DNA from: an uncultured Spartobacteria bacterium
GTDB lineage: Bacteria > Verrucomicrobiota > Verrucomicrobiia > Chthoniobacterales > Chthoniobacteraceae
DNA: 43,885 bases
Direction of reading: 5' to 3'
Assembly (NCBI GenBank): GCA_903916085.1
Contig: CAIWVL010000083.1
Location: forward strand, 1-43,885
Positions 1 to 8,478 of the stretch are shown one piece after another. The translations under genes and the position numbers were made by a program. Within the stretch, counting starts at the first letter, position 1. Each line of letters starts with the position of its first letter. Below the pieces are notes generated by a model. The model did not search any database, was not told where the DNA came from, and worked only from the letters and a program-made list of their open reading frames with translations.

Positions 1-917
1 AGAACATCATGGTGTTGCGCTTTGCCAACTCCATTTTTGAGCCCCTCTGGAACCACCGGTACATCGATCACGTCCAGATCACGGCAGCGGAACCCATGGG
101 AGTGGAAGGCCGCGGGCCCTACTACGATTCCTCAGGCGCACTCCGCGACATGTGCCAAAACCACCTCACCCAGCTCCTGTGCCTCATCGCTATGGAGCCG
201 CCCACGGATTTGAGCGCGGATAGTGTTCGCGACGAAAAACTCAAGGTCGTACGCGCCCTGCGCAAGTTCACCCCCGAGCAGGTTGCGCGCAACGTCGTGC
301 GCGCCCAGTACGCGCCCGGTGCAGTTGGCGGTAAGGAAGTTCCCGGGTACCGTTCTGAGGACCGCGTCAATCCGCAGTCTGAGACGGAGACTTACGTGGC
401 CTTCCGGGCTTTTGTCGACAACTGGCGCTGGGATGGCGTGCCCTTTTACGTGCGCGTCGGAAAACGTCTTCCCACGCACGGCACAGAAATCGCCATCTAC
501 TTCAAGGACACGCCCGGCGTACTTTTCAACGCGCACCAGGCTGGCCTCGGGCCTAATGTGCTGGTGCTTCGCATCCAGCCCGATGAAGGCATCTCGCTCC
601 GGATGCAGTCCAAGCGTCCCGGTGCGCAGCTCGCGATTGAGCCGGTCAAGATGGATTTCCACTACAAAACCAGCTTCGGCAAACCCAGTCCTGAGGCCTA
701 TGAGCGTCTGCTTCTGGACGCAATGTCTGGCGATGCCACACTGTTTGCTCGCCGTGACGAAGTGGATGCAGCATGGACCTTTATTGATTGTATCGAAGAC
801 GCTTGGCACAAGCAGACTCCCCCGCCACCGATGGCCACTTACCCCGCCGGGTCTTGGGGCCCTAAAGAAGCTGACGATCTCCTCGCCGCTGACGGCCGCG
901 CTTGGCGCCGACTCTAA
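1..917 (+). CDS. zwf: Glucose-6-phosphate 1-dehydrogenase, C-terminal part (5' end outside window)
   Basis: Oxidises glucose-6-phosphate to 6-phosphogluconolactone with reduction of NADP, the entry step of the oxidative pentose phosphate pathway in the cytoplasm. The frame is open from the first bases (reading N-I before the first Met at 9), so this Met is internal and the gene begins upstream of the window. The first visible residues, MVLRFANSIFEPLWN followed by YIDHVQIT, are a hallmark of the family's central region, and YVRVGKRLPTHGTEIAIYFK is the typical C-terminal-half motif. The N-terminal Rossmann fold and the catalytic His region are not in the window. About 304 residues are seen of the usual 480-510. 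opcA follows after 12 bases and probably shares the transcript. Identification is secure. Confidence 0.95.
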   Translation, partial: NIMVLRFANSIFEPLWNHRYIDHVQITAAEPMGVEGRGPYYDSSGALRDMCQNHLTQLLCLIAMEPPTDLSADSVRDEKLKVVRALRKFTPEQVARNVVRAQYAPGAVGGKEVPGYRSEDRVNPQSETETYVAFRAFVDNWRWDGVPFYVRVGKRLPTHGTEIAIYFKDTPGVLFNAHQAGLGPNVLVLRIQPDEGISLRMQSKRPGAQLAIEPVKMDFHYKTSFGKPSPEAYERLLLDAMSGDATLFARRDEVDAAWTFIDCIEDAWHKQTPPPPMATYPAGSWGPKEADDLLAADGRAWRRL

Positions 918-929
918 CCTGATCTTGTC

Positions 930-1979
930 ATGGCTTTTGATCCATCAACCTTGGGCTTGCCTGTTGAACTCACCCAAATCCCCAGCCAACTCAAGGCTTT
1001 GTGGGGTAACGAGGAGCATCGCACGCGGGCTAGCCTCTTGAACCTGGTGGTTTACTGCCAGGGCACCAGTTCCTTCACGACCAATACCGAGCTGATCTCC
1101 CGCTTTGTACGCAGCCACGCCTGCCGGGCCATTCTCCTCGGAGACTGCCCCGCCGCCGAGGCCGCTCCAAAGGTATCTGCTTGGATACAGGCGCACTGCC
1201 ACCTGAATAAGGCGGGTGCCCAGGAAATTTGCAGTGAACAGATTACCTTCCTAGCCGAGGGGATTTCTCAGACGGGGATCGCCAATCTCCTCATGGCGAA
1301 TCTGGATTATGACTTACCTCTGAACCTCTGGTGGCAGGGCGATCTTCCCGCTCAACCCAACTCCCCCCTGTGGCAACGTGTCGACCGCCTCATCTTCGAC
1401 AGCCTCCACTGGCGGGATCCCTCGGAGGCGCTTCACCGCCTCACGCTCATCCGTGAACAGGTAGGACCTCGCGTCACATTTGCTGACCTGAACTGGACTC
1501 GGACGCTGAGTTTGCGTCAGGCTGTGGCGCAGTGTTTTGACATGCCTGAGCTCCAAAACGAGCTAGGAAAGCTCAACCACCTAGAAATCCGGCATGCACC
1601 TGAGGCCCGGCTTGGTGCGATGCTCTTGGCAAGCTGGTTCGCAGCCCAGCTCGGCTGGATGGTCGTCGATCATGAGCCTACCGCCATCCATTTTCGTACC
1701 CCAACCGGTGTATCCCTCACGTGCAGCTTCCTCACGGGCCTCAGCGATTCCTTGAGCGGCCTTACGATCCGCTCTGATCACGCCAGTCTGTCCTTGGAGC
1801 GCGAAGTGGGTTCCACCTTGTTCCAATCGGTAGTCAAGACTGTCACTGGAACGACGACCGCCCATTTCGCTGCGGGTAACGACGATTTGCGGAGTTTGCT
1901 GAGCGAAGAAATGACCCCAGGAACCAAACATCGTGTTTACTTGAAGGCCCTTACGATCCTTCAAGTGCTGATTCCCTGA
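930..1979 (+). CDS. opcA: Glucose-6-phosphate dehydrogenase assembly protein OpcA
   Basis: OpcA is a non-catalytic partner needed for assembly and redox activation of G6PDH in cyanobacteria, and it accompanies zwf in many other bacteria. The 349-residue product carries the family features: LLNLVVYCQGT near residue 40, the RAILL block near residue 68, and LNLWWQGDLP near residue 131. It starts 12 bases after the zwf stop, on the same strand, the standard zwf-opcA arrangement. I see no strong Shine-Dalgarno sequence before the ATG, so translation may depend on coupling to zwf. A long gap with palindromes follows the stop. The family call is firm; whether redox control applies in this organism is not visible. 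Confidence 0.9.
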   Translation: MAFDPSTLGLPVELTQIPSQLKALWGNEEHRTRASLLNLVVYCQGTSSFTTNTELISRFVRSHACRAILLGDCPAAEAAPKVSAWIQAHCHLNKAGAQEICSEQITFLAEGISQTGIANLLMANLDYDLPLNLWWQGDLPAQPNSPLWQRVDRLIFDSLHWRDPSEALHRLTLIREQVGPRVTFADLNWTRTLSLRQAVAQCFDMPELQNELGKLNHLEIRHAPEARLGAMLLASWFAAQLGWMVVDHEPTAIHFRTPTGVSLTCSFLTGLSDSLSGLTIRSDHASLSLEREVGSTLFQSVVKTVTGTTTAHFAAGNDDLRSLLSEEMTPGTKHRVYLKALTILQVLIP

Positions 1980-2668
1980 GGCCGCTCATCCTCAGGGGGG
2001 CCATGTCGTTTGTGAGATGTGGCAGTTCGCCCCATACAGAGCCAGCCATCCCTTGCAGGTCATTCGCGAATTTTACCTGCTCTGGGGAACTAGCAGGTAG
2101 TACGGTGAAATTGTTCGGATTGCTTGCAGGTCCAAGTCGCCAACCGAACCGGAGGCTTCGGAATGCCGTACCAGACGGATTGCGCTCCGGTAGGAGTGCG
2201 AAAAACATCCTCAACCCACGCGGATCGAGTTCCATGAGAGGGGTTTCTCTAGCACCTCTGGCGCGCATGCCTTCGTTTGAGCATCACCGGTGGTTCCGCT
2301 CATTCCTCGCATCACCACCGGTTTGTCTAATTTCTTAACCCCCTCGCGGGGGCTTCGGAAGAACCGCACTATTATTGAAGGATGTCCAGAGGAGATCAGA
2401 CTTTTTAGGCCGAATAACCTACTAGTAGGTCGCAGACAGAGGTTTTCTGGATAGTCAGCATTCAGAAACCTCAGCACTCCCTTCCCTCCTGTCATTGCAT
2501 CTCAGACTTCCCTAGAGACGGGAGGCTGGTTTTTGAGCAGGTGGGAGCAGAGAAGACAGGGGAGCAGGGAATTTTTAAGATTTTGTTCTCGGGTAAGTTG
2601 TTTGGGGCTCGGCTTTTGCGCTGTACTGGGTGCTAGTTTTTATGGCTGACACTTTAGCACATCACGCA
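1980..2668. other. Gene-free gap between convergent opcA and kdsD, rich in palindromes
   Basis: About 700 bases lie between the convergent opcA and kdsD genes. No open frame here resembles a known protein. The middle holds several inverted repeats: a 9-bp stem ACCGGTGGT/ACCACCGGT at 2286-2294 and 2314-2322, a 5-bp GC stem at 2339-2352, a perfect 14-bp palindrome ACCTACTAGTAGGT at 2417-2430, and a stem with one bulge at 2439-2449 and 2463-2472. I cannot tell whether these are terminators, a structured RNA or a repeat element. Confidence 0.5.
2286..2352. terminator. Two adjacent hairpins, possible bidirectional terminator region
   Basis: A perfect 9-bp inverted repeat (2286-2294 with 2314-2322, 19-base loop) is followed by CCCCC-TCGC-GGGGG (2339-2352). 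Neither stem has a good T-tract on either strand, so a classical intrinsic terminator is only possible. The position between two convergent transcription units fits termination. Confidence 0.3.
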
Positions 2669-2685
2669 ACGACTCACCGAACGCT

Positions 2686-3672
2686 TCACACTAAGCGCCA
2701 GCGAGCGAGATCCTGGGAATCTACCAAGCCCACAGGGTGGCCCTGCGCGTCCAAGACCACCACTTCGTCCACTCTGTTCTGCTCAAGAATCCGGAGCACG
2801 TCCGCCGCCAGACGCTCCGCTTCCACCGAGACAGGTCGACGGGTTAGAAATCCGCTGACTGCGAGTTCCGCAACGCCCGGTACAGTCTGAAAATAACGCG
2901 CAAAGTCGCCGTGGGTAAAAATCCCCGCCATGCAGCCCTGCGCGTCAATCGCCACAGCCGCTCCCGCTTTGTGCGCCGTCATTGCCGACAGCACCTCGCG
3001 CACTCTCATGTCGGGGGAAACAATCGCCATCTGCTCGGTCCCACGCATGATCTCCTTGACTCGCAGTAATAACGTACGTCCGAGGTGGCCTCCGGGATGA
3101 AAGCGGGCAAAATCTTCGCGCGTAAAGCCGCGCACATCCAACAGAACCATCGCGAGCGCATCGCCAAGGGCCAACATCACGGTGGTGCTCGAAGTCGGGG
3201 CCAATTCCAAGGGACACGCCTCCCTTTCGACGTTAACATCCAAAACAACCGCACTGTTTTGTGCCAAAGTGGAAGCTCCGTTTCCTGTCATCGAAATGAG
3301 CTGCACGCCCATTCTCTTCAATGCTGGAAGCACGGCCAACAACTCCTCCGTTTCACCACTGTACGACAAGGCAAGAACGACATCGCCATCCGTCACCACT
3401 CCCAAATCCCCGTGTAAAGCATTGACTGGTCCCAGAACCACTGCGGGACAACCCGTACTCGTAAGCGTGGCCGCGATTTTTTCGCCAATACACCCGGATT
3501 TGCCCACCCCGCAAACCACCACCTTGGACCGGCGCTCCATACAGCTCCGCAGAATCTCCACCGCTTGGGAGAACGATTCATCCAAACGTGCTTGCAGCCG
3601 CCGCAACTCAGTGATTTCCAATTCCAGCACGCGGGCTGCTTTTTCCAAATAATCCATAACGCGAAAACTCAT
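2686..3672 (-). CDS. kdsD: KpsF/GutQ family arabinose-5-phosphate isomerase (SIS + two CBS domains)
   Basis: Interconverts D-ribulose-5-phosphate and D-arabinose-5-phosphate, the first committed step of Kdo synthesis for lipopolysaccharide. The SIS domain (about residues 30-180) shows GVGKSG, HGDLG, LSYSGETEEL and FHPGGHLGR; two CBS domains follow (about 205-265 and 275-328). With the start at 3672 the protein is 328 residues, close to E. coli KdsD. I chose this ATG because it overlaps the TGA of the upstream methyltransferase in an ATGA junction; the open frame extends further upstream, but only inside that gene. It is the last gene of a minus-strand operon with the M48 protease and the methyltransferase. 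GutQ or capsule-specific KpsF would look alike, so the exact paralogue is uncertain. Confidence 0.88.
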   Translation of the reverse strand: MSFRVMDYLEKAARVLELEITELRRLQARLDESFSQAVEILRSCMERRSKVVVCGVGKSGCIGEKIAATLTSTGCPAVVLGPVNALHGDLGVVTDGDVVLALSYSGETEELLAVLPALKRMGVQLISMTGNGASTLAQNSAVVLDVNVEREACPLELAPTSSTTVMLALGDALAMVLLDVRGFTREDFARFHPGGHLGRTLLLRVKEIMRGTEQMAIVSPDMRVREVLSAMTAHKAGAAVAIDAQGCMAGIFTHGDFARYFQTVPGVAELAVSGFLTRRPVSVEAERLAADVLRILEQNRVDEVVVLDAQGHPVGLVDSQDLARWRLV

Positions 3673-4364
3673 CTTCGTTCCATCCACACAGCCTGTCTGG
3701 AAAATAGAAACCGTCCGAACTGAAATTCCAACCACCCCGCTTCAGTGGCCATTTGAAGCAGTTCCTGTCTAGAGAAGGAGCGCTCCGTAGACACCCGGGC
3801 GTCAAAGCGCGTCATGGGGTCACGATAAACGAATTGAGTGAGCAACCAGACTCCAATTTGGGTGAAAAGCGACCGTTCCAGATCTGACACAAGCACCCAT
3901 CGGGCCGACAAGGCTGCGCATTGGCGGAGTACTTGCACGGCATCGGCATCGCTGAAGTGATGCAGCGCAAGAGAGCAAAGCACGAGGTCGTAAGGTTGCT
4001 CGGTAGTGAAACTCAACACGTCTGCTTGCTTCCAGTGAATCTCAGGAAAGCCAGCGCTTTTTCCCTGAGCAATCGCGAGTGTGGAAGCTTGGAAATCGAC
4101 TGCATCGACTGTGAGCCGGATGTTGCGGGCGCGAGCCCAGAGCACAAGTTCCCGTGGAAGGTCGCCCGCTCCCGTGGCGAGGTCAAGAATGCGGTAGGTT
4201 CCACCGGGTTGGAGCCAGCGTGCAGCGAAGCTCAAGAGCAGCCGATGGCTGCCGAAGTGTTTATTCAGAGAAACTAGGTTATCTAAATCCCGCTCTAGCT
4301 CCAAGGAAACAGCCTGAGGCCGGTCCATAAGCTCAGGCTCGGTGGGATCAAACTTGCGCGACAT
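3669..4364 (-). CDS. Class I SAM-dependent methyltransferase
   Basis: Predicted 231-residue small-molecule methyltransferase with a Rossmann-type SAM site: motif I is ILDLATGAGDLPREL near residue 59, followed by the acidic VDAVDF strand and LCSLALHHF (motif IV region). The N-terminus, EPELMDRPQ with ELERDLDNL and FGSHRLL, is typical of a subgroup that, from general knowledge, often sits beside type III polyketide synthases and geranylgeranyl-reductase-like FAD oxidoreductases. No such synthase is present here, although an FAD oxidoreductase of the matching type lies at 10239-11288. The start at 4364 lies 17 bases after the M48 stop; a longer frame reaches 4439 but would overlap that gene. The 3' end overlaps kdsD by 4 bases. 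UbiE-type activity is an alternative; the substrate is unknown. Confidence 0.75.
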   Translation of the reverse strand: MSRKFDPTEPELMDRPQAVSLELERDLDNLVSLNKHFGSHRLLLSFAARWLQPGGTYRILDLATGAGDLPRELVLWARARNIRLTVDAVDFQASTLAIAQGKSAGFPEIHWKQADVLSFTTEQPYDLVLCSLALHHFSDADAVQVLRQCAALSARWVLVSDLERSLFTQIGVWLLTQFVYRDPMTRFDARVSTERSFSRQELLQMATEAGWLEFQFGRFLFSRQAVWMERR

Positions 4365-4381
4365 CGATAAATCAATAGTGC

Positions 4382-6343
4382 CTACTCCATTTTTCCCGTG
4401 GAGAGATGCGGCACCGGGCAGCCCAAAGCATCCGCGCACATACGCAAAACCGCCATCTCACGCTCCGCAATTTGGCCCTGATAACTAGAGGCCAAACCGC
4501 AGGCGACAAGGAGTCGCTTTTTCAAACGAGGCGAGGCCTGCTCGCATAGCTCCAGAGCGTCCACAAACTCGGTGACATTCTGTTCCTCCAAGGGCGCAGG
4601 AGGGTTTTCGTAACCTAACGAACTCCACGCCGCAAGATGCGCTGAGCTTCGTGCAGACTGCGTGGGCGCACCAGAGCGCAACATGAAAGAAATCAACACC
4701 TGACACTCCCGCCAAATGGAGGGGAGTTCTTCAAAGACAACGGGGGCCACTTCGCGCACGCCCAAGGCGATGCCAAGCCGACGTCTGAGCACGTGCAAAA
4801 GCAAATACCGCACGAGATCAATGCTATCTGGACGAAGCACCTCGCGGCGGCAGTGCTTCATCAGTTTGAAATAATCATCCGACGACATCCGACGCAGCAG
4901 CGGCATGGAAAGATCCATGAGAAGGAGCACTTGCGTGGTCGTTGCCGCACCGAGTTCGAGCCTTGCGGAGGCTGCCGGTTTCATCAGCTCCTGCACGAGC
5001 GCTTTGACCCCTTCGCGTGACCGGGTGAGCGAGATCCAGTCCTCTTTGAGCGATCGCCTGAGGCCGCCCGTGGCCAAAAGCTGCGAGGGCATCAGGCACT
5101 GCCCCAGAAAGTCTAGGTTTGCCGCCGGGTAGGATGGCAGAGCCTGCGCCTGCGCCATTTCACGCGCCCGTATTTTCTCCCGTTTCCTCGCGCCAATGGC
5201 TGCCGCCGCTTTCGCTGCCGCCGACAAGGGGGCCTCCGATTCGGAAGCTGGTGCCGCCGCGACAGCCGGTTCCTCTGCTTGCACCGGGCGCGCCACCGTC
5301 TGGAGGTAGTCGCCATTCCACTCCGGATGCAGTCGTTGGATCCGTTCCTCCAAAGTCGGATGCGTGGGGAAGAAGGCTGAGGTGATGCCTTCGGAGGTCT
5401 GGCAGAAAAACAAATGGCCCGATTCAGGAGCGGTCGGACTTTCGAGCCAAGATCTATTCTGGAGGCCACCAATCTTTCGCAATGCGCCCACTACGGGTTG
5501 GACTGAGGGCAAGCAGGCGGCGGCAGCATCGTCTGCGGCAAATTCTGTGTCTCGGGCGATTGCTGACTGCAAAAAACGGCCAAATACCCCGGAAATGCAC
5601 CCAAAAAACAGAAGGACAACACCGATGATGGAGCGGCTCTGGCCATCGCTGTCGATGGGTTCGGACGGGGACCGGAACCCGCCTTGAGCCGGACTGGAGG
5701 CGGCCTTACTCCAGAACCCGTTGCCGACCGGCGAATCCGAGGCGACCATGAGGCGTCCCGCGAGGGTAAGGAAAAGAATCCCTTGAACCCAAGCGAGCAT
5801 CTGAAATCTCAGGCGCATGTCTCCGCTGAGGATGTGACTGACTTCATGCAATAAAACGGCTTTAAGCTCTTCGAGTGAAAGTCGTTCCAGCGCACCCATT
5901 GTTACACCAATGACTGCACTCGATGGATCGTTACCTGCGGCAAACGCGTTGATGGAGGTTTCGTCTTCGAGCAGCCAGACTTCCGGCACGGGAATACCCG
6001 AAGCGAGCGCAAGTTCTTCGACCAGGCTCACTAAGCGTTTTTCCCCCGGTTCTTGAGTGAAGGGATGCAGACGCCGCCCCCCAAGTTCCGCCGCGAGCCC
6101 AGAACCGCCCAACCGCAGTGCGTACACACGGACGATCACGCCCACAATAAGGACGGCAAAAGCGGCGGGCACCGACCAGAACATGATACGCTGATGGGCA
6201 GCTGCGTCGGTCAAGGAGCCTCCCAGGCAGAGTACGGCAAGCGAGTGCACGATGGCTATCACGCTGGCCATCAAACACATGGCTAGCGTGAACATTCCAC
6301 CGGCGCGCTGTCTCGCGTCGTCCTGTGCCAGAAACAAATCCAT
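4382..6343 (-). CDS. M48 family membrane metalloprotease with C-terminal extension
   Basis: Zinc-dependent integral membrane endopeptidase of the HtpX/Ste24 group, presumably involved in envelope protein quality control. With the start at MDLFLAQDDARQRAG (typical family N-terminus) it has 653 residues; a GTG 39 bases upstream (6382) is an alternative. Two transmembrane helices lie near residues 17-42 and 55-75, the HEVSH zinc motif is at 166-170, two more hydrophobic segments are near 180-200 and 238-255, and the third zinc ligand is probably Glu267 in DTEFAADDA. After the PTLEERI block near 335 there are about 300 further residues: an Ala/Glu-rich linker with RKREKIRAR and a helical domain I do not recognise. 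It is the first gene of a minus-strand operon leading to the methyltransferase and kdsD, and it is divergent from the MazG-like gene. Confidence 0.85.
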   Translation of the reverse strand: MDLFLAQDDARQRAGGMFTLAMCLMASVIAIVHSLAVLCLGGSLTDAAAHQRIMFWSVPAAFAVLIVGVIVRVYALRLGGSGLAAELGGRRLHPFTQEPGEKRLVSLVEELALASGIPVPEVWLLEDETSINAFAAGNDPSSAVIGVTMGALERLSLEELKAVLLHEVSHILSGDMRLRFQMLAWVQGILFLTLAGRLMVASDSPVGNGFWSKAASSPAQGGFRSPSEPIDSDGQSRSIIGVVLLFFGCISGVFGRFLQSAIARDTEFAADDAAAACLPSVQPVVGALRKIGGLQNRSWLESPTAPESGHLFFCQTSEGITSAFFPTHPTLEERIQRLHPEWNGDYLQTVARPVQAEEPAVAAAPASESEAPLSAAAKAAAAIGARKREKIRAREMAQAQALPSYPAANLDFLGQCLMPSQLLATGGLRRSLKEDWISLTRSREGVKALVQELMKPAASARLELGAATTTQVLLLMDLSMPLLRRMSSDDYFKLMKHCRREVLRPDSIDLVRYLLLHVLRRRLGIALGVREVAPVVFEELPSIWRECQVLISFMLRSGAPTQSARSSAHLAAWSSLGYENPPAPLEEQNVTEFVDALELCEQASPRLKKRLLVACGLASSYQGQIAEREMAVLRMCADALGCPVPHLSTGKME

Positions 6344-6536
6344 CTCTACTAAATAGGGCAGGAAATGCCGTTTTCTTAACACTAAAATGAACTACTTTTT
6401 GTCCGCTCCATCAGCACGGGGACACATCGGGACAGATCTCGGCAAATGGCACTCGCTCCCCAGGGGGAAGTTCCCGCAAACTGGAGCCCATTTATCTTAT
6501 TTTACACTGATCCACGCAGCCCCGCGCTCCTCAGCA

Positions 6537-6896
6537 ATGCACGATTTCAACGACTCCATCCGCAGTTTGACAAAGCGAATTTGCGCCTTTCGCGATGCCC
6601 GAGACTGGCAACAGTTCCACTCCCCCAAAGATCTCGCCGTCGCCATCACCGCTGAAGCAGGCGAACTCCTACAACATTTCGTGTGGCAAAGCTCTGAGCA
6701 ATCGCACCAGCGCGCCTTGGAACGCAAACCGCAAATCGCCGCTGAAATGGCTGATGTAGCCATTCTTTTACTAGAAATGGCCGAGGTCACCGGCATTTCC
6801 CTAGGCGACGCTATTGAAGCAAAGCTCACTCACAACTCCGAGCGCTATCCAGTCGCCAAAGCACGCGGCTCGAACAAAAAATATACTGAACTGTGA
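6537..6896 (+). CDS. MazG-like nucleotide pyrophosphohydrolase
   Basis: Small all-alpha NTP pyrophosphohydrolase of 119 residues, probably hydrolysing a non-canonical or excess nucleotide to the monophosphate and pyrophosphate (housecleaning). The metal-binding acidic motifs are visible: EAGELLQHFVW (about residues 39-49) and EMADVAILLLEMAE (about 67-80), the pattern of the RS21-C6/DCTPP1 branch. The ATG at 6537 is chosen because family similarity starts there; the frame is open back to 6387 but that stretch looks non-coding. The stop codon overlaps the GTG start of rsmH (GTGA), so the two are likely translationally coupled. The true substrate (dCTP analogues or others) cannot be read from sequence. 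Confidence 0.85.
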   Translation: MHDFNDSIRSLTKRICAFRDARDWQQFHSPKDLAVAITAEAGELLQHFVWQSSEQSHQRALERKPQIAAEMADVAILLLEMAEVTGISLGDAIEAKLTHNSERYPVAKARGSNKKYTEL

Positions 6897-7927
6897 ACGA
6901 CGCACCCGTACCGCATCGGCGTCGGCCCCGTTACTCCGGCAAAAATCCGAGACGTTTCGAACAAAAATATAAGGAACAGGCCCCAGCTCTTTACCCTGAG
7001 GAAGTTCAGAAAATACTGAACTCGGGCAAGACACCCGCCGGAGCGCATCGCCCCATTCTCGTCGCCGAAATCCTCCAAGTTCTGCGGCCCTCGCCGGGCG
7101 ATCTTGTGGTGGACTGCACCCTAGGCTACGGCGGGCACTCGCGTGAAATTCTCCCCCTGCTCCACCCAGGCGGACGTCTTTTGGGACTTGATGCCGATCC
7201 GATTGAACTCCCTCGCACTGAGGCCCGCCTGCGTGAGGCCGGCTTTGGTCCCGAGACGTTCTCCGCCCACCGATGCAATTTTGCGGGTATCGCCGCAGTC
7301 CTCGCCCGTGAGAGCCCTCGCCCTGCAGACGTTATCCTGGCCGACCTAGGGGTATCGTCTATGCAGCTCGACAATCCAGCCAGAGGATTCTCTCTCAAAC
7401 ACAATGGCCCGTTGGATATGCGCATGAACCCGAACAAAGGGCAGTCGGCTTCGGTATTTTTGAGCCAAGTTGGGGCTGAAAAATTCCAAGAGATTTTAGA
7501 GGAAAACGCAGACGAACCACACGCTCTGTTACTTTCTAAGGCTCTCGCGGGAAAGCGCTGCGCCGGCACTCGGGAACTAGTGCAGTTGATTCAAGCGGCG
7601 CTCCCAAACCGGCCCGCTGAGGAACGTGAATTGTCGGTGCGCCGGGTATTTCAGGCGTTGCGAATCGCTGTGAACGAAGAGTTTGGGGCGTTGGACACTC
7701 TCTTAAAGCACCTGCCCCAGTGCTTGGGAGCGGGCGGGCGTGTTGCGATTTTGAGCTTCCATTCAGGGGAAGATCGGAGGGTAAAGAAGGCGTTTGAAGC
7801 GGGCCTACAGGCGGGGGTTTACGGGGAGATTTCGCTGGAAATCATCAAGGCAGGAGAAGAGGAGCGCAGGGCGAATCCGCGCTCGAAGTCGGCGAAACTC
7901 CGCTGGGCGCGCCGGTCTGATTGCTAA
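6893..7927 (+). CDS. rsmH: 16S rRNA (cytosine(1402)-N(4))-methyltransferase RsmH
   Basis: Methylates N4 of C1402 in 16S rRNA, tuning the ribosomal P site. The 344-residue protein has the SAM motif VDCTLGYGGHS (about residues 73-83), LGLDADP, the signature ADLGVSSMQLDNPARGFS (from about 151), the RRVFQALRIAVN block and the C-terminal NPRSKSAKLRWARR. It begins at a GTG overlapping the stop of the MazG-like gene by 4 bases. An N-terminal extension of about 50 residues rich in Arg, Lys and Pro precedes HRPILVAEIL, the usual beginning of the conserved core. The gene is not followed by ftsL, ftsI or mur genes, so it lies outside a division/cell-wall cluster. Confidence 0.95.
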   Translation: MNDAPVPHRRRPRYSGKNPRRFEQKYKEQAPALYPEEVQKILNSGKTPAGAHRPILVAEILQVLRPSPGDLVVDCTLGYGGHSREILPLLHPGGRLLGLDADPIELPRTEARLREAGFGPETFSAHRCNFAGIAAVLARESPRPADVILADLGVSSMQLDNPARGFSLKHNGPLDMRMNPNKGQSASVFLSQVGAEKFQEILEENADEPHALLLSKALAGKRCAGTRELVQLIQAALPNRPAEERELSVRRVFQALRIAVNEEFGALDTLLKHLPQCLGAGGRVAILSFHSGEDRRVKKAFEAGLQAGVYGEISLEIIKAGEEERRANPRSKSAKLRWARRSDC

Positions 7928-7932
7928 AAATG

Positions 7933-7950
7933 CAATTCGCATCCGAATTG
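7933..7950. terminator. Short hairpin after rsmH
   Basis: CAATTCG-CATC-CGAATTG is a perfect 7-bp stem with a 4-base loop, 5 bases after the rsmH stop. There is no T-tract behind it, so it may be a weak or Rho-assisted terminator or an mRNA-end stabiliser. Confidence 0.35.
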
Positions 7951-8135
7951 TAACCGCATTGCATTGTAATCGGCATGTTTGGTGCTCAGAGTTGAATGCG
8001 ACAGCGGAGGCCCTTAGTGGGGAATCCGCCGACGTCTGCCCAGACTATCTCTCCACGGTTGCACTATGTGTCATCCGTGGAGGTAGTTCACAGCAGACGG
8101 CTTTGTCACCCCAAACAACAAACAGAAACCAGACT

Positions 8136-8453
8136 ATGTCCCAACATCACGACGTTTCGGAACACGATCACGAACTCCTCGAAGAAGCATCCCACTCGCA
8201 CCGCGAAGCTGCTCATCATTTCGAACTCGCTGCGAAGCACCATCTTCTGGCCGCTGAAGCTGACGAGAAGGACGACATCGCTACAGCTTCCCACCACGCT
8301 TACCTTGCCTACGGCCACGCGCTCCACGGCAAACTCTTTGCTGAAGAAGCCGCTTGCGAAGAAATCGCCGCTGACGAAGACGACGAAGATCACAACCACG
8401 AGGAGCACACCGATCACTCCCACGACCAGCACGGTCACTCTGCAAAGCACTAA
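8136..8453 (+). CDS. Histidine-rich small protein, probable metal-binding helical protein
   Basis: I recognise no named family. The 105-residue protein contains 22 histidines plus many Glu and Asp. The first 75 residues look like amphipathic helices with repeating Glu-Ala-Ala-His-His and His-His-Leu-Ala-Ala units; the tail from about 80 is an acidic and His-rich stretch (DHNHEEHTDHSHDQHGH). One Cys (C74). There is no signal peptide, so it should be cytoplasmic. Ni, Zn, Co or Cu storage or buffering is an inference from composition. The ATG at 8136 starts the coherent helical sequence; the frame remains open upstream into rsmH, but that part reads as out-of-frame rsmH. It is monocistronic, with a 208-base leader region and a strong terminator 25 bases after the stop. 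Confidence 0.8.
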   Translation: MSQHHDVSEHDHELLEEASHSHREAAHHFELAAKHHLLAAEADEKDDIATASHHAYLAYGHALHGKLFAEEAACEEIAADEDDEDHNHEEHTDHSHDQHGHSAKH

Positions 8454-8478
8454 TTAGCTCCGCTGCTTTTTGCTGACG

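Noticed and set aside
132-809. 225-codon frame antisense to zwf
   Set aside because: Lies entirely opposite a clearly recognised gene; explained by codon bias shadowing.
1951-2268. 105-codon minus-strand frame entering the opcA 3' end
   Set aside because: No recognised family, it overlaps opcA by 29 bases, and its region is full of palindromes; the translation is not distinctive enough to call a gene.
2003-2338. 111-codon plus-strand frame after opcA
   Set aside because: Composition is not protein-like (many Arg, Ser and Pro in no pattern) and there is no ribosome binding site.
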